A stretch of 64,000 nucleotides of DNA. Origin: G958296245 sp963664035. GTDB lineage: Bacteria; Chloroflexota; Dehalococcoidia; Lucifugimonadales; G958296245. Of the stretch, positions 16,549 to 26,085 are shown piece by piece. Under the pieces are notes generated by a model, which saw only the letters and a list, made by a program, of their open reading frames with translations, did no database searches and was not told the DNA's origin. A program made the translations under genes and the position numbers. The stretch is from NCBI GenBank assembly GCA_963664035.2, contig OY760867.2, forward strand, positions 2,356,001-2,420,000, in the 5' to 3' direction. Position 1 is the first letter of the stretch. Each line of letters starts with the position of its first letter.

Positions 16549-18192
16549 CTACGGCCTGAATTGGTCGATTCCGACGGTGGCCGTCTCGGGGCCTATCGGC
16601 ATGACCATCGTCTTGGCCCTGTCGGCGCCCACTACCAGGATCCGGTAGCGGTCGGCGCTCTCCAGGACGGGCATGGTGATGTCCAGGCGCTGCTCCTCGG
16701 TCAGCTTCTCCAGCCACCTCCAGTTGGCGGCGACCCTGGCCTCGCCCTCCAGGGGCATGTACTGGATCATCTTGCCGAGGCTGGCGTTGGCGTGGGTGTG
16801 TATGAACTCGGCGGCGCCGCGTTTCGTGAAGCCCTGCGCGCCGACGGGCCCTGCCACGTCGGGCGGCATGAGTATCAGCGTCTCCCTCGTGTGGCTCTCG
16901 CCAAGGCTGCGGTTGCCGAAGGTGCAGCCGTAGGCGAGGGTCTTGAGCAGCCCCTCGGCGGTGTCGTTGCCCTGGTCCTGCACGTCGAGCTCGCCGTCGG
17001 TGATGAAGACGGTGACGGCGCTGCTGCCTGGGTCGAAGCCCTGGTCGGCGTGGTACGGCCCCCACGGGCTGGCCCTCTCGTTCTCCGCGATGCACATGAC
17101 GAACTTGCGGGTCGTGCCTATAGTGTCCATGTCCATCCGGTTGGGGTACCAGTAGCCGATGTTCTTGAGGCATAGGAAGAATGCGCGGCCGATGGCGATG
17201 TTGACGGCATTGTCGCGGCCCGGCCCCAGCGCGGAGCGGGCGTTGATGCCGAGCTCGGCGGCAGCGGGGCCGTTCACCACCAGCAGGGGCGCGTTCGGGC
17301 TGGTGGACATCAGCAGCGACTTGCCGCCGTGCGGCCCGACCTGCGACAGCGCCTCGACGGCGGCGACGATGACCGGCATGTGCTCCGGCCTCGCGCCGGC
17401 GAGGGCGGCGTTGACGGCTATCTTCTCGACGGTGGCGAGGCCGAAGCCGGGGGGCACGTCGCAGACGACGTGGTCCGGCGGCAGGTTGACGCCCGCCGCC
17501 AGCTCTTCCACCGCCTCCCTCGTGGCGGCCATGAGCGGGAAGCCGTCGCCCAGGTCGCGGGCGATGTACTCCTCGTTCATCCGCAGCAGGGCGTCGAGCC
17601 TATCGTCGCCCTCGAACCTGTCCACGCCCCCCGCGTCGTCCGGCTCCGCGCCGGATGCGGTGCCGCCGGTGGTCAGCGCCAGCACCAGGTCGTCGAAGGC
17701 GGGCTCCGTGTTGCGTATCGACTCCTCAGGGCTGAGGTTGCGGTAGATGCGCGGCACTACGACGAACCGCAGGCTGGGCATCCCGAAGGTGCGAGAGCTG
17801 GCGACGGCGTCTCCCTCGAAGCGTCCGGAGACGAGAGGGACGGCGGGCCGGCCCATCTTCTCGACCTCGATCATGTCGTGGACCATCCACGACGCGCACG
17901 TACCTCAGTCGGCCGTGGCCCCCACCACGACGTCGCACTCCTCGGCGGCCTGCTCCAGGATGTGCGGCGGGTTGGGGTAGTTGCCGCCGGTGTAGAACCT
18001 GGTCCGCAGGCCGTCGAAGCGCTCCTTGAGCATCTCGCCGACGCGGTTGAGCGCAACGTCGCCGCCGTGGGTGCCGCTCCAGACGAGCCCGACGGTCTTG
18101 CCGTCCAGGTCGCCTGGGCGCGGGTTGGTTGGCAGCGTGGCGAGCATCCCCCTCTGCTGCGCCACGGGGTTCAGGACTTCTAGCAGGTGCAT
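16549..18192 (-). CDS. UGSC-family selenoprotein with in-frame UGA (Sec96)
   Basis: A frame of 547 residues runs through a single TGA at 17905-17907. Without readthrough it appears as a 95-residue piece and a 445-residue piece in the same frame. The join reads VVVGATAD-U-GTCASWMVHDMIE, matching the UGSC family (consensus around GDUGSC.SW.VHD), with Thr for Ser at the third position. The N-terminus (LDGKTVGLVWSGTHGGDVAL) fits the same family. An 8-bp hairpin lies just after the UGA. The family is a presumed thiol/selenol redox protein of unknown substrate, with Sec and Cys in a UxxC pair. ATG follows AAGGAGG. The C-terminal two thirds have no assigned fold. Confidence 0.88.
17875..17893 (-). 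promoter_or_regulatory. bacterial SECIS-like hairpin after the UGA codon
   Basis: On the coding (minus) strand, 11 nt after the UGA, GTCGTGGA and TCCACGAC form a perfect 8-bp stem around the 3-nt loop UGG. The loop starts 20 nt after the UGA and has G in its second position. This fits the usual bacterial SECIS rules (apical loop about 16-37 nt downstream with a G among its first two nucleotides). Confidence 0.75.
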
Positions 18193-18337
18193 GGCGGATT
18201 TGCCTCCTTGGTCTGAATTGTGCCGTGGCTATGAACATATACGGTCTTGCATCCTGTAGGAGGACTAAGTTCACTTGTACGGGACTTTCAGAGTCGGTTG
18301 TGGGACTGTAAGACACACGGCGAAGTTCATACAGACG

Positions 18338-21300
18338 TCATGTAGGATCGTGTACTGACCAAGCCCGAAGGCCGTCGTAGCTGAATCCCAGAAAGAACTC
18401 GACCTCTCGCCCAATGTCCTGTCCAGCTATATATCCACCTGGTACGAGGCCACTAGAAGGGACAAAGAACGCTCTGAGCCCTGATGGCAACTCAATTTCC
18501 CCACTACCTTGATTGCGTATTTGAGCCACGCGACCTCGGATCGCCCTAAGATGCTCAGTGTTGGGCCAGAATCTCTTCGTATCATCCCACGCTCCCAAGG
18601 TTGAGATATGCACCAACGCACTTAGTCCGTTGTCTTTCCCTAGCCACTCAAACGAAGTTGTGGTTCTCGATAGGTCACTTGCGAGTTGGCTACACTCCTC
18701 AATCAGGCTAGGCACCTCGCGCAGAACTGCCAAGTCGCCCCCTTCAAGTTGAAGGAACTTCATGATGTAAAGATAGTATGTAGTGTCGACACTTGGATCT
18801 TGTAGTCGCTTGTATGCAAGTTGCTCGGCAACGCTGTCTACACTCAGAGCGTTTGTGGTCCTTATGGCTCTGAGCCAGAGTCTCAGATTGTAGTCCGATG
18901 CTGGCTCTTCTACGATATTGTCCTGGGCCAGTTCCACTACTCTCGCCAACTCTCTTTCGTTCAGTAGGCTCCAATCGTCTGCATGCCTAGCGGCATATGC
19001 CCGGATGATGGCCCGTCTTATCGGAGGGCGGTAAGCCTCCCGTCGGTCAAGAACGTTGGCAAGGTGTTGGATTGCCTCAGAGTGTCGACCATGTAGTTTC
19101 TCCAAATCAGATTGAAGTTGCACTTGAAGCTGACTCGGAATCTCACTTCCTTTAATCAAAGCCAAGTCAGATAGCAGATTCTGCGCTTGGTCGATTAACT
19201 CACGGTACGAATCGTTCCCGGCGAGCGTCAGAAATCGCATGACATCGTGTCGATAGCCCTTGATAGTGCTAACAGTACCAACAACTCTTTGTATCATTTG
19301 TACTTGAGAGATATAGCTGTACTCGCTACGCCTGTCTAAGGATCGCGCCTCTGTGAACTCCCTGGAGGCTTCGTTTACAAGGTCGAATATCTTGGATTCG
19401 TAATCCTTGGCGAAGTGGCTGCCAATTGAGTTGAGCAGATCGTAGAGCTCGGCGCGCCAACCCATGCCCGCCATGTGGTGTAGCAGGGGATCGTTCGGCA
19501 GCAATACGAGCGCTTTTTGATGAGCGTCCTGTGCCTTTTGATGATCTTGGTCTATTCGGCTGTAAAAGCGTCCTAAATGGGCCCAGAAGTGAGGCTCTTC
19601 TGGAAAGGCCTCTATTAGACGCTGAAGGACACGCCTGCGTCCGTCCACGCTGGGAATGTCCTCGAGCAAGCGTGAGAATTCGGTACCCCAAGGCCCTGCT
19701 GGCGATTCTACGGAGCCGCGCTCAATTAAGACGGCCCGAAGTATGTCACTCGTCGTCCCTCGATTTTGATGCGGCAAGTCTGCCAATAGGTCGATGAATT
19801 CTGTAGCCAGATCAGCTAATCCGACACGCCAGTTGCTCCGATCCCCGCTTGTCCTGCCCAGCTCTTGGTGTAGGATTTCCTCGGCGATTAGGTAGTGAGC
19901 GGGTCTGACTCCGGCATTGGTTTCTACCAACAACTCCCGCACATAATCAGGAATCACCTTAGACATCGTGACCAGCTTCGAGGGTGGTATGTTGAAGACT
20001 GGTGTGAATGTTTGAAGGGACGGAGAAACTTGTCCGTAGTAATATGCGAAGGCGATGAAAAGGACAGCATTCCTCACGGGAGTGGAGGCTTGAGATAGAC
20101 GTGATTCTACGTATGACTCGATCCCTCGGAATTCTCTGCCATACGCGGTGAGGCCGAAATAGAACGGACTCCTCTTTCGATGATCCACGTTGTCAATTAG
20201 TAACTCAAGGTCGGATCGACGTTGTGGGACTCGAGCAGACAATACCCCGGACAGTGCAACAGCTTCCCTAGTAGTTAACATAGAATCCAAGTAGTGAGTG
20301 TGCATGTTCGATTTAGAATCGAACCGGCGCTCAACGTTAAATAAGAGAGTAGGAGTGTGCGAACGTCTCAGTTCATCGTATAGACGGTCGACGATTTCTC
20401 TGGTAACACTGGGCAGATCGATTACTACTAAGATGGGTAACCGTGTCTCTCCGAACAGGTGACGGAGGCGCTCTAGCGTCTCCTGGTATTGAATCTCGCG
20501 CGCCACAACGGTGGGGAATTGACGATGGATATTCCAAGCAATGCGACGCGCAACGGTGGAGCCACCAGCACCGGGCAAATGCCAGAGGTTCACACGTCGA
20601 ACTGCTCTTGCATCAATCTCGCGACGAATCTGCTGTTCCAGTTTAGTAGTGACGTCTCTGACAGCATCAACTCCGACGTTAAGGTCATACCAAGTGGCGG
20701 TAGCACCCTTGAGAAAGGAGTTGCCCTCGGTCTGTTCGTCTCGGCTCATGCCGATATCCCAGTGAACGAGTTCAAGTTGTTCTTCCATCCAACGGGCCCT
20801 GTCTGGAGCTATCGCGGCGGTCCCGCCTTTGTGCTTGGGAAATAGAGTCTCCTTGAGTTGTCGAGAGCTAGGCTGAAGTTCTCTCAAACCTTGACATACT
20901 TCTGACAGCACAATATGGACACCGGACGCATCAAAGCGATCAAGGACTTCTTCATACTGCTTCAGGTATGGGTTAGCGAAAACGTACTCGGCTCTGTCAG
21001 CGAAGACTCTATCGACGATCTCGCAGATTGTGGAGACGTAATTCACCTCACCTCCAAACACCAATAGGGTGACAGGTGAGGGCTCTGTGATGCTTGCTAA
21101 GTCTCTAAGAATACTTTCTAGCTGAGGAACTTTAGACCTGTTCCAGTCTCTCCAGCTTCCCGATGGACTAGTAGTTGGCCTAGAGTCAAGCCCTTCCGCT
21201 GCTATCCACACTGTGGAGAGTCGTGTAATCGCAAGAGAGCCGTCTAGAGCGGAAAGTTTCAATGCTTGGCGTTGGCGAAAAGCACCACCTGCTACTGAAT

Positions 21301-21985
21301 AGTTGCCGTCTGTGTCGGTTCTGGTGTCGAAATCTATGATAATGTTCCAGTGGATACAGGCAAGGGCAGTCCAATCACGAGTGTCGACGTCCGGCGCTCT
21401 GTCAAAGACCGCGATATAGATTCTTCTCGGATCGAAGGCGTCGCATACTCGATAGAGTTGCTCCCAGCTTCCGCTTGTTGTAGCTGAGACAGCGGATGGG
21501 CCGCTCTGACTTTGGGCCCATTCCTTGATACGTGCAAGGTCTTGCTGGTCAGCTTCCGTGTTCTGGGTGTTTCTTCGTATATATACACTTCCACGTCGCA
21601 GGATTCCATAATCGCTGCGAGGCATAATTGGGACAGGCTGATCGCGAGGAATCTCGATCAGGCCTAGTTCACATCCGTTATGCACTATCTGGCGGTAGGC
21701 GAACCTAGGCATGGGTTCTACTTTTCCAGAAACAATACTGCCTAACATAGCTTCATCTGGATGGTCAGAAACCCCCATGGTGCTTCTGACCTTGCCTGAT
21801 TGTTCCTGAACTCCCACAAGTATGTAAGCTGGCCCACTCCTTGGAGTGTTTGCCATCGCTATGATGTCTTTGATGAATCTTGACTTGCCATGATGACTCT
21901 TGAAGTTATACTGACCTGACTTGAAGTCCAAATCATCGGATTCTTGACGAAGAAGCAGACTCTCGAGTAGTTGTCGATCTTCCAC
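18338..21985 (-). CDS. SAMD9-like AlbA_2 / STAND NTPase / TPR / OB-fold protein
   Basis: 1215 residues from GTG at 21985. Residues 1-150 are an AlbA_2 (Schlafen-type) nucleic-acid domain (DDLDFKSGQYNF, RRGSVYIRRN). Residues 165-450 are unassigned. A P-loop, WHLPGAGGSTVARR, sits at about 465-478, with a Walker-B-like ILVVIDLPS after it. A helical TPR-like stretch covers about 780-1100 (EPHFWAHLGRFYSRIDQDHQ). The last 70 residues look like an OB fold (EFFLGFSYDGLRAW). The order AlbA, STAND NTPase, TPR, OB is that described for SAMD9-family proteins. Such proteins are predicted antiviral sensors, so a phage-defence role is inference. GC is near 50 percent by eye, against about 70 in neighbours, suggesting transfer. 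It stands alone, with an IS next door. Confidence 0.85.
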   Translation of the reverse strand: MEDRQLLESLLLRQESDDLDFKSGQYNFKSHHGKSRFIKDIIAMANTPRSGPAYILVGVQEQSGKVRSTMGVSDHPDEAMLGSIVSGKVEPMPRFAYRQIVHNGCELGLIEIPRDQPVPIMPRSDYGILRRGSVYIRRNTQNTEADQQDLARIKEWAQSQSGPSAVSATTSGSWEQLYRVCDAFDPRRIYIAVFDRAPDVDTRDWTALACIHWNIIIDFDTRTDTDGNYSVAGGAFRQRQALKLSALDGSLAITRLSTVWIAAEGLDSRPTTSPSGSWRDWNRSKVPQLESILRDLASITEPSPVTLLVFGGEVNYVSTICEIVDRVFADRAEYVFANPYLKQYEEVLDRFDASGVHIVLSEVCQGLRELQPSSRQLKETLFPKHKGGTAAIAPDRARWMEEQLELVHWDIGMSRDEQTEGNSFLKGATATWYDLNVGVDAVRDVTTKLEQQIRREIDARAVRRVNLWHLPGAGGSTVARRIAWNIHRQFPTVVAREIQYQETLERLRHLFGETRLPILVVIDLPSVTREIVDRLYDELRRSHTPTLLFNVERRFDSKSNMHTHYLDSMLTTREAVALSGVLSARVPQRRSDLELLIDNVDHRKRSPFYFGLTAYGREFRGIESYVESRLSQASTPVRNAVLFIAFAYYYGQVSPSLQTFTPVFNIPPSKLVTMSKVIPDYVRELLVETNAGVRPAHYLIAEEILHQELGRTSGDRSNWRVGLADLATEFIDLLADLPHQNRGTTSDILRAVLIERGSVESPAGPWGTEFSRLLEDIPSVDGRRRVLQRLIEAFPEEPHFWAHLGRFYSRIDQDHQKAQDAHQKALVLLPNDPLLHHMAGMGWRAELYDLLNSIGSHFAKDYESKIFDLVNEASREFTEARSLDRRSEYSYISQVQMIQRVVGTVSTIKGYRHDVMRFLTLAGNDSYRELIDQAQNLLSDLALIKGSEIPSQLQVQLQSDLEKLHGRHSEAIQHLANVLDRREAYRPPIRRAIIRAYAARHADDWSLLNERELARVVELAQDNIVEEPASDYNLRLWLRAIRTTNALSVDSVAEQLAYKRLQDPSVDTTYYLYIMKFLQLEGGDLAVLREVPSLIEECSQLASDLSRTTTSFEWLGKDNGLSALVHISTLGAWDDTKRFWPNTEHLRAIRGRVAQIRNQGSGEIELPSGLRAFFVPSSGLVPGGYIAGQDIGREVEFFLGFSYDGLRAWSVHDPT

Positions 21986-22122
21986 TTAGACAGACCTCAT
22001 GAAGCGATGTGGTTTACGCACTGAGTGCTTGCTTGACCAGGACTCTGAGAGGTGAGCCCACGCGCTGTGGGCATAATTGTATCATAAAGTGGCTCAGATG
22101 TGGCGGGACAGGGAGAGTCTTG

Positions 22123-23346
22123 CAGGGCAATCGCATCTAAATGGAGTATTAGACAAGTTATAGAATGGGGGTCATCTCATATGGAGGGTGACCCATGTCG
22201 CACAGAGACCCCGCGTCCCTGACCGAGCACTTTGGCAGCTTGGTCGATCCGCGTGTAGACCGCACCAAACGCCACAATCTACTGGACATCGTCACCATTG
22301 CGCTCTGCGGTGTCATAGCAGGTGCGGACAGTTGGGTGGACGTGGAGGCGTTCGGCAGGCGCAAGGCGGAATGGCTGTGCGAGATGCTGGATCTGCCTAA
22401 CGGCATTCCATCCCACGACACCTTTGGCAGGGTCTTCGCCAAGCTGGATGCTCAGCAGTTCGAGCGCTGCTTCACCGAGTGGGTGTTGGCTGTGCGAGAG
22501 GTTCTGCAAGGTGACGTCGTAGCCATAGACGGCAAGAGGTTGCGTCGTTCGCACGACCGGTATATAGGGAAGGATGCGATCCACATGGTCAGCGCCTGGG
22601 CCTCTGCGAGCGGCGTAGCACTCGGGCAGACCAAAGTGGACGGGCGCTCCAACGAGATCACGGCCATACCGCGACTGCTCGAAATGCTCCAGGTCGAAGG
22701 GTGCATCGTGACTATCGACGCCATGGGCTGCCAGAAGGAGGTCGCATCGAAGATCCTGGAGGAGAGAGCCGACTACGTGCTGGCGGTCAAGAGGAACCAG
22801 GGGCGCCTGCACGAGGATGTGCATGACATCTTCGACCTTGCCCGCAAGTCCGGCTTCGACAGTCTCGACCACGACTACCACGAGACGATGAATGCGGGCC
22901 ACGGACGAATCGAGACTCGTCGATGCTGGGCCGTGTCCGACCCGGACCACATCAGATACGTGGATGATGGGGGCCAGTGGCCGGGGTTGACGACACTGGT
23001 GATGGTGGAAGGCGAGCGACTCGTCGGTGGCAAGACGACGGTGGAGTCACGCTACTACATATCGAGCCTGCCGAATGATGCGAGTAGATTGCTCAATGCG
23101 GTGCGGAGCCACTGGGGCATAGAGAACGGACTGCACTGGTCGCTGGACGTGACGTTCAACGAGGACGCCAGCCGTGTGCGCAGCGGCAACGGGGCGGAGA
23201 ACTTCTCCGTGCTGCGGCGCATGGCGCTGAATCTGCTCAAGGCCGAGAAGACAACCAAGCGAAGCATCGCCGGCAAGCGAAAAGATGCCGCTTGGGACAA
23301 TGACTACCTATTCAAGGTCCTTGCACAATAAGATGCGATTGCCCTG
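22123..23346 (+). mobile_element. ISAs1-family insertion sequence, copy 1 (intact)
   Basis: 1224 bp bounded by perfect 16-bp terminal inverted repeats CAGGGCAATCGCATCT. It is flanked by 10-bp direct repeats GAGAGTCTTG at 22113-22122 and 23347-23356, the size expected for ISAs1 target duplications. It carries one intact transposase gene. The perfect duplication argues for recent insertion, into the 3' part of the beta-propeller pseudogene. Confidence 0.95.
22195..23331 (+). CDS. ISAs1-family transposase (copy 1)
   Basis: 378 residues, full length. The N-terminal domain contains DIVTIALCGVIAGADSW. DDE residues lie in VAIDGKRLRRS, VTIDAMGCQK and the late SLDVTFNEDASRVRSGNGAEN. The stop codon overlaps the right terminal repeat. 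It differs from the second copy at only a few residues, for example R/H at 20, L/V in KRLRR and E/G in ILEERA. Cut-and-paste DDE transposase. Confidence 0.95.
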   Translation: MSHRDPASLTEHFGSLVDPRVDRTKRHNLLDIVTIALCGVIAGADSWVDVEAFGRRKAEWLCEMLDLPNGIPSHDTFGRVFAKLDAQQFERCFTEWVLAVREVLQGDVVAIDGKRLRRSHDRYIGKDAIHMVSAWASASGVALGQTKVDGRSNEITAIPRLLEMLQVEGCIVTIDAMGCQKEVASKILEERADYVLAVKRNQGRLHEDVHDIFDLARKSGFDSLDHDYHETMNAGHGRIETRRCWAVSDPDHIRYVDDGGQWPGLTTLVMVEGERLVGGKTTVESRYYISSLPNDASRLLNAVRSHWGIENGLHWSLDVTFNEDASRVRSGNGAENFSVLRRMALNLLKAEKTTKRSIAGKRKDAAWDNDYLFKVLAQ

Positions 23347-24000
23347 GAGAGTCTTGGGTCAACCCGGTAGGGTATCGTACAGACCCTGCAGGTGGTAGCG
23401 CAGCAGAACCAAATCTCGCCGTCGTGGAGGGTTAGGCCGTGGCCCTCCGGGTCGGGGACTTCGATCCGGTCCAGGATGGCCCCCGTGTCCGGGTCGAGCT
23501 TGTGTATGAGCTTCATGGTCGTGTCAGCGCACCATTAGGGTGCCGGCGTGGACGAAGATACCGTGTGGGCGCGCGCCGGGGGTGGGGATGGAGCGCTTGG
23601 TCTCCATGGTACGGGTGTCGACGAGGAAGAGGCGGCGGGCGGGCGGCACGGCGACCCACATGCTCCCGTCGTCCAGCCACTGCAGGCCGTGAGCGCCGGA
23701 GCTGCGCTCGTTGCCCTCGATGACCCCGCTGCCTGGGGTGTCGTATCGGCCAACGGTGCGGCCCTCGTAATCGACCTTCACGAGGTCGAGGGTGTAGGTC
23801 GAGGCGACCCAGAGGAAGCCACCGCCTTCGGTGACGCCGCTGGAGTGCTCGGTCTCGGTGGGCAGCCGGGCTATGACGGAGCCGTCGTCGTAGTCGAGCT
23901 TGTATAGGCAGTTGTCGACCTGATCGATGACCCATAGGCCGTCGCCCGCGGCCTGGAGCCCGTTGGGCTGCGGGCCTGGGGTCGTCCACCTGTCACGCAT
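23347..24000 (-). pseudogene. beta-propeller (NHL/SMP-30-like) gene, frameshifted and IS-interrupted
   Basis: Starts at ATG 24000 behind GAGGAGG. The first 158 codons encode propeller blades (GDGLWVIDQVDNCLYKLDYD, GGFLWVASTYTLDLVKVDY, DGSMWVAVPPARRLFLVDT) and hit TGA at 23524. The next blade continues in another frame from about 23527 (ADTTMKLIHKLDPDTGAI, HDGEIWFCCATTCRVC). A single extra base in GTGCGCTGAC explains the shift. ISAs1 copy 1 then cuts the 3' end. Rejoining across the target duplication gives a short tail ending at a TGA at 22094-22096. The product would have been a soluble repeat protein of about 250 residues. Confidence 0.7.
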
Positions 24001-24092
24001 GGCAGGATTACCTCCTCGGTGTCGGTCGCGTCAGCTTGGCAATTCTACACCGTGGGCACTGTTGCGCGCCTTACCCCCGAACGGCGCGGGAG

Positions 24093-25451
24093 TTAGGACT
24101 TGCCGGCGGGGCTTGGTGGGGCCGTCGGGGCGCCGCCGGCGGAGGCGACGCGGCTTATCGTGGCTACCAGGTATCCGCCGACCACGGTGACGAGGTACGC
24201 TATCGTCGCCAGCGACATCCACACGATGCCGAGGCGCAGCCGCTCTACGCCCTCCTCGCCGGTATAGCCGAGCGTCTCCGCGCTTACTTCGCCGATTGGG
24301 ATGATGCGGAAGTCCGCCGCGGCCAGCGCCATGCCCGGCTCCAGGTACCCCGCGAGCGTCCCGATGACGCCGAACGCGGCCAGGAGCGTGGTCGCCACGA
24401 CCGCCGCCTTGAGAATGAAGCCCCCGTCCTTCAGGGCCAGCCCCGGCTCATTGAGCGCGACGATGGCCGTGAACGCGCCGAACATCACCCCGAGCACCAT
24501 CAGGAAGTAGATCCACGCGCCCAGGTTGGTGAATACGGCGATGCTGGCATAGACGAACAGCAGCGGGGGAAGCGTTATCCGGACCGCGCGCGGAAAGGCG
24601 CTCCGGCCCCCTTCCTGTCCGTATCGGCGGCTCCACGACACGCTGAACATGATCGAGGCGGCCAGCGAGAGCGCGAGGTTCGCCAGCATCGTGAGCAGGA
24701 ACGGCATCGCTGTGTTCGTGAAGGGAGCGATCGTGTAGAACCCGAAGTGGTCGGCCTTGGTGAGCGCTCCTATCAGCAGGGAGCAGTTCAGGGTGAAGAA
24801 CAGCGAGATGAAGAACAGGTCCACGACCTGGTCGCGCCTCGAGCGGTCGCCGTCGGTCTTCAGCCACCTCAAGACCCCCTGGCCGATCACGATGGCGAAC
24901 GCGGCCAGCACGTAGCCCAGCAGCGCCAGCGTCCCGTTCAGGCCCATCGCGTTGAGCACGAACCCGACCGCCAGCGCGTAGACGCCGGGCAGGGCCATCC
25001 TCCGCAGGGCGTCCCTCGCGACGCCGTACGCGTCCACGGGGGGCCCGGGCGCGCCCGCCGAGTCCGCCAGGATGCGGACCTCCTGCCGCAGGCTCTCCAC
25101 CTGGGACTCGATGGACTGTGTCGCCGCCAGCACTGCGGCCTGGCCCTCCTCCTCGCCAAGGCTGTCGTAGCCCGCCAGGCTCAGCATCCCGTCCATCTCC
25201 GCCTTCGGCACGTCGAGCGAGCGCCCGAAGGCGACGAGGAACTCCCTCGGCGCGAGCCTCCCCCCGCTCTCCCAGCGGCTGACGGTCGAGCGGTCCAGGT
25301 CGGTCGCGAACTCCTCGCCCCGCGCGGCCATCAGGTCCAGGAGGCCGTCCTGGCTCAGCCGCCGCCCGTTGCTCCTGGCGTCGTCCCGGTAGGACCTGAG
25401 AAGCCGCCCCACCAGGACCGCCGCGCCGTCGTCTCTATGGGAATCGTCCAT
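24093..25451 (-). CDS. XRE-type HTH regulator fused to a multi-pass membrane domain
   Basis: 452 residues. The N-terminal 95 contain a helix-turn-helix (SQDGLLDLMAARGEEFATDL, DRSTVSRWESGGRLAP), the XRE/Cro pattern. A short coiled-coil-like linker (QSIESQVESLRQEVRILADS) leads to about eight membrane helices between residues 150 and 440. This is a membrane-anchored DNA-binding protein, so it probably senses the envelope directly. It is divergent from the LuxR-type gene and the two lipoprotein genes, which it may control. No known membrane domain family is recognised. Confidence 0.75.
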   Translation of the reverse strand: MDDSHRDDGAAVLVGRLLRSYRDDARSNGRRLSQDGLLDLMAARGEEFATDLDRSTVSRWESGGRLAPREFLVAFGRSLDVPKAEMDGMLSLAGYDSLGEEEGQAAVLAATQSIESQVESLRQEVRILADSAGAPGPPVDAYGVARDALRRMALPGVYALAVGFVLNAMGLNGTLALLGYVLAAFAIVIGQGVLRWLKTDGDRSRRDQVVDLFFISLFFTLNCSLLIGALTKADHFGFYTIAPFTNTAMPFLLTMLANLALSLAASIMFSVSWSRRYGQEGGRSAFPRAVRITLPPLLFVYASIAVFTNLGAWIYFLMVLGVMFGAFTAIVALNEPGLALKDGGFILKAAVVATTLLAAFGVIGTLAGYLEPGMALAAADFRIIPIGEVSAETLGYTGEEGVERLRLGIVWMSLATIAYLVTVVGGYLVATISRVASAGGAPTAPPSPAGKS

Positions 25452-25607
25452 ATTTCGCTGCCGAATTCACAATCGCAAGCTGAAATGTGACGCGCCTGTC
25501 ACGGACATTGCGCTCCGGTCATGGTATCCAGAGAGCCATGCCCGCTTCAAGCGCCGGCGGTCGATAGGGAGAAAAGCACAAGGATTTATAGTCCTAACTC
25601 CCATGAC

Positions 25608-26033
25608 ATGAGTGCCCGGATGGTGCATAACAGACGACGGAGGAACGAGGGGCCTCGTGAGGTGTCGGAGGACTCCGGCGGTGTGGACACCCAGAGACAG
25701 ATACGCCGTGCCATGGGGAAGCTCCGGGAGGCGCAGGAGATACTTGCCGGCCTGATCGTACCGCGTGAAGGCTCGATGGAGGAGGTCCTACAGGATAGGG
25801 CGGACGCGCTCGGCGCCAAGCTCACGAGGACCGAGCTGGAGGTCATGGCGAGGTTCGTCGAGGGGCAGCCGCCCGGAGAGATCGCGGAGGATCGGGGCCT
25901 GTCGGAGAGGACCGTCGACAACCAGTTGAGGGTCGGATGCCACAAGCTGGGCTTCCGCGACAGGCGCGAGATGAAGGGCTGGGCCGCCGCCGCCAACCAA
26001 TTCCTCCTCAGCCAGCCGCCGGATACCGAATGA
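25608..26033 (+). CDS. LuxR/GerE-type HTH regulator
   Basis: 141 residues from ATG 25608; the frame opens upstream to 25521, but that part is probably leader. The C-terminal domain LTRTELEVMARFVEGQPPGE, then RGLSERTVDNQLRVGCHKLG, is a GerE-type helix-turn-helix (four-helix LuxR output domain). The N-terminal 70 residues are charged with no receiver, PAS or autoinducer domain. No Shine-Dalgarno is seen, and a TATAGT box lies 15 nt before the ATG. It is 52 bp upstream of the repeat lipoprotein, so it likely regulates that operon. Confidence 0.75.
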   Translation: MSARMVHNRRRRNEGPREVSEDSGGVDTQRQIRRAMGKLREAQEILAGLIVPREGSMEEVLQDRADALGAKLTRTELEVMARFVEGQPPGEIAEDRGLSERTVDNQLRVGCHKLGFRDRREMKGWAAAANQFLLSQPPDTE

Positions 26034-26085
26034 AGGCGAGACCAGTCCGAATCAACGACGAGCCGAAGCAGCAGGAGCAAGATCG

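Noticed and set aside
17905..17907. TGA as an ordinary stop or a disabling mutation
   Set aside because: The surrounding motif, the conserved frame on both sides and the hairpin all favour selenocysteine; a pseudogene would not keep these.
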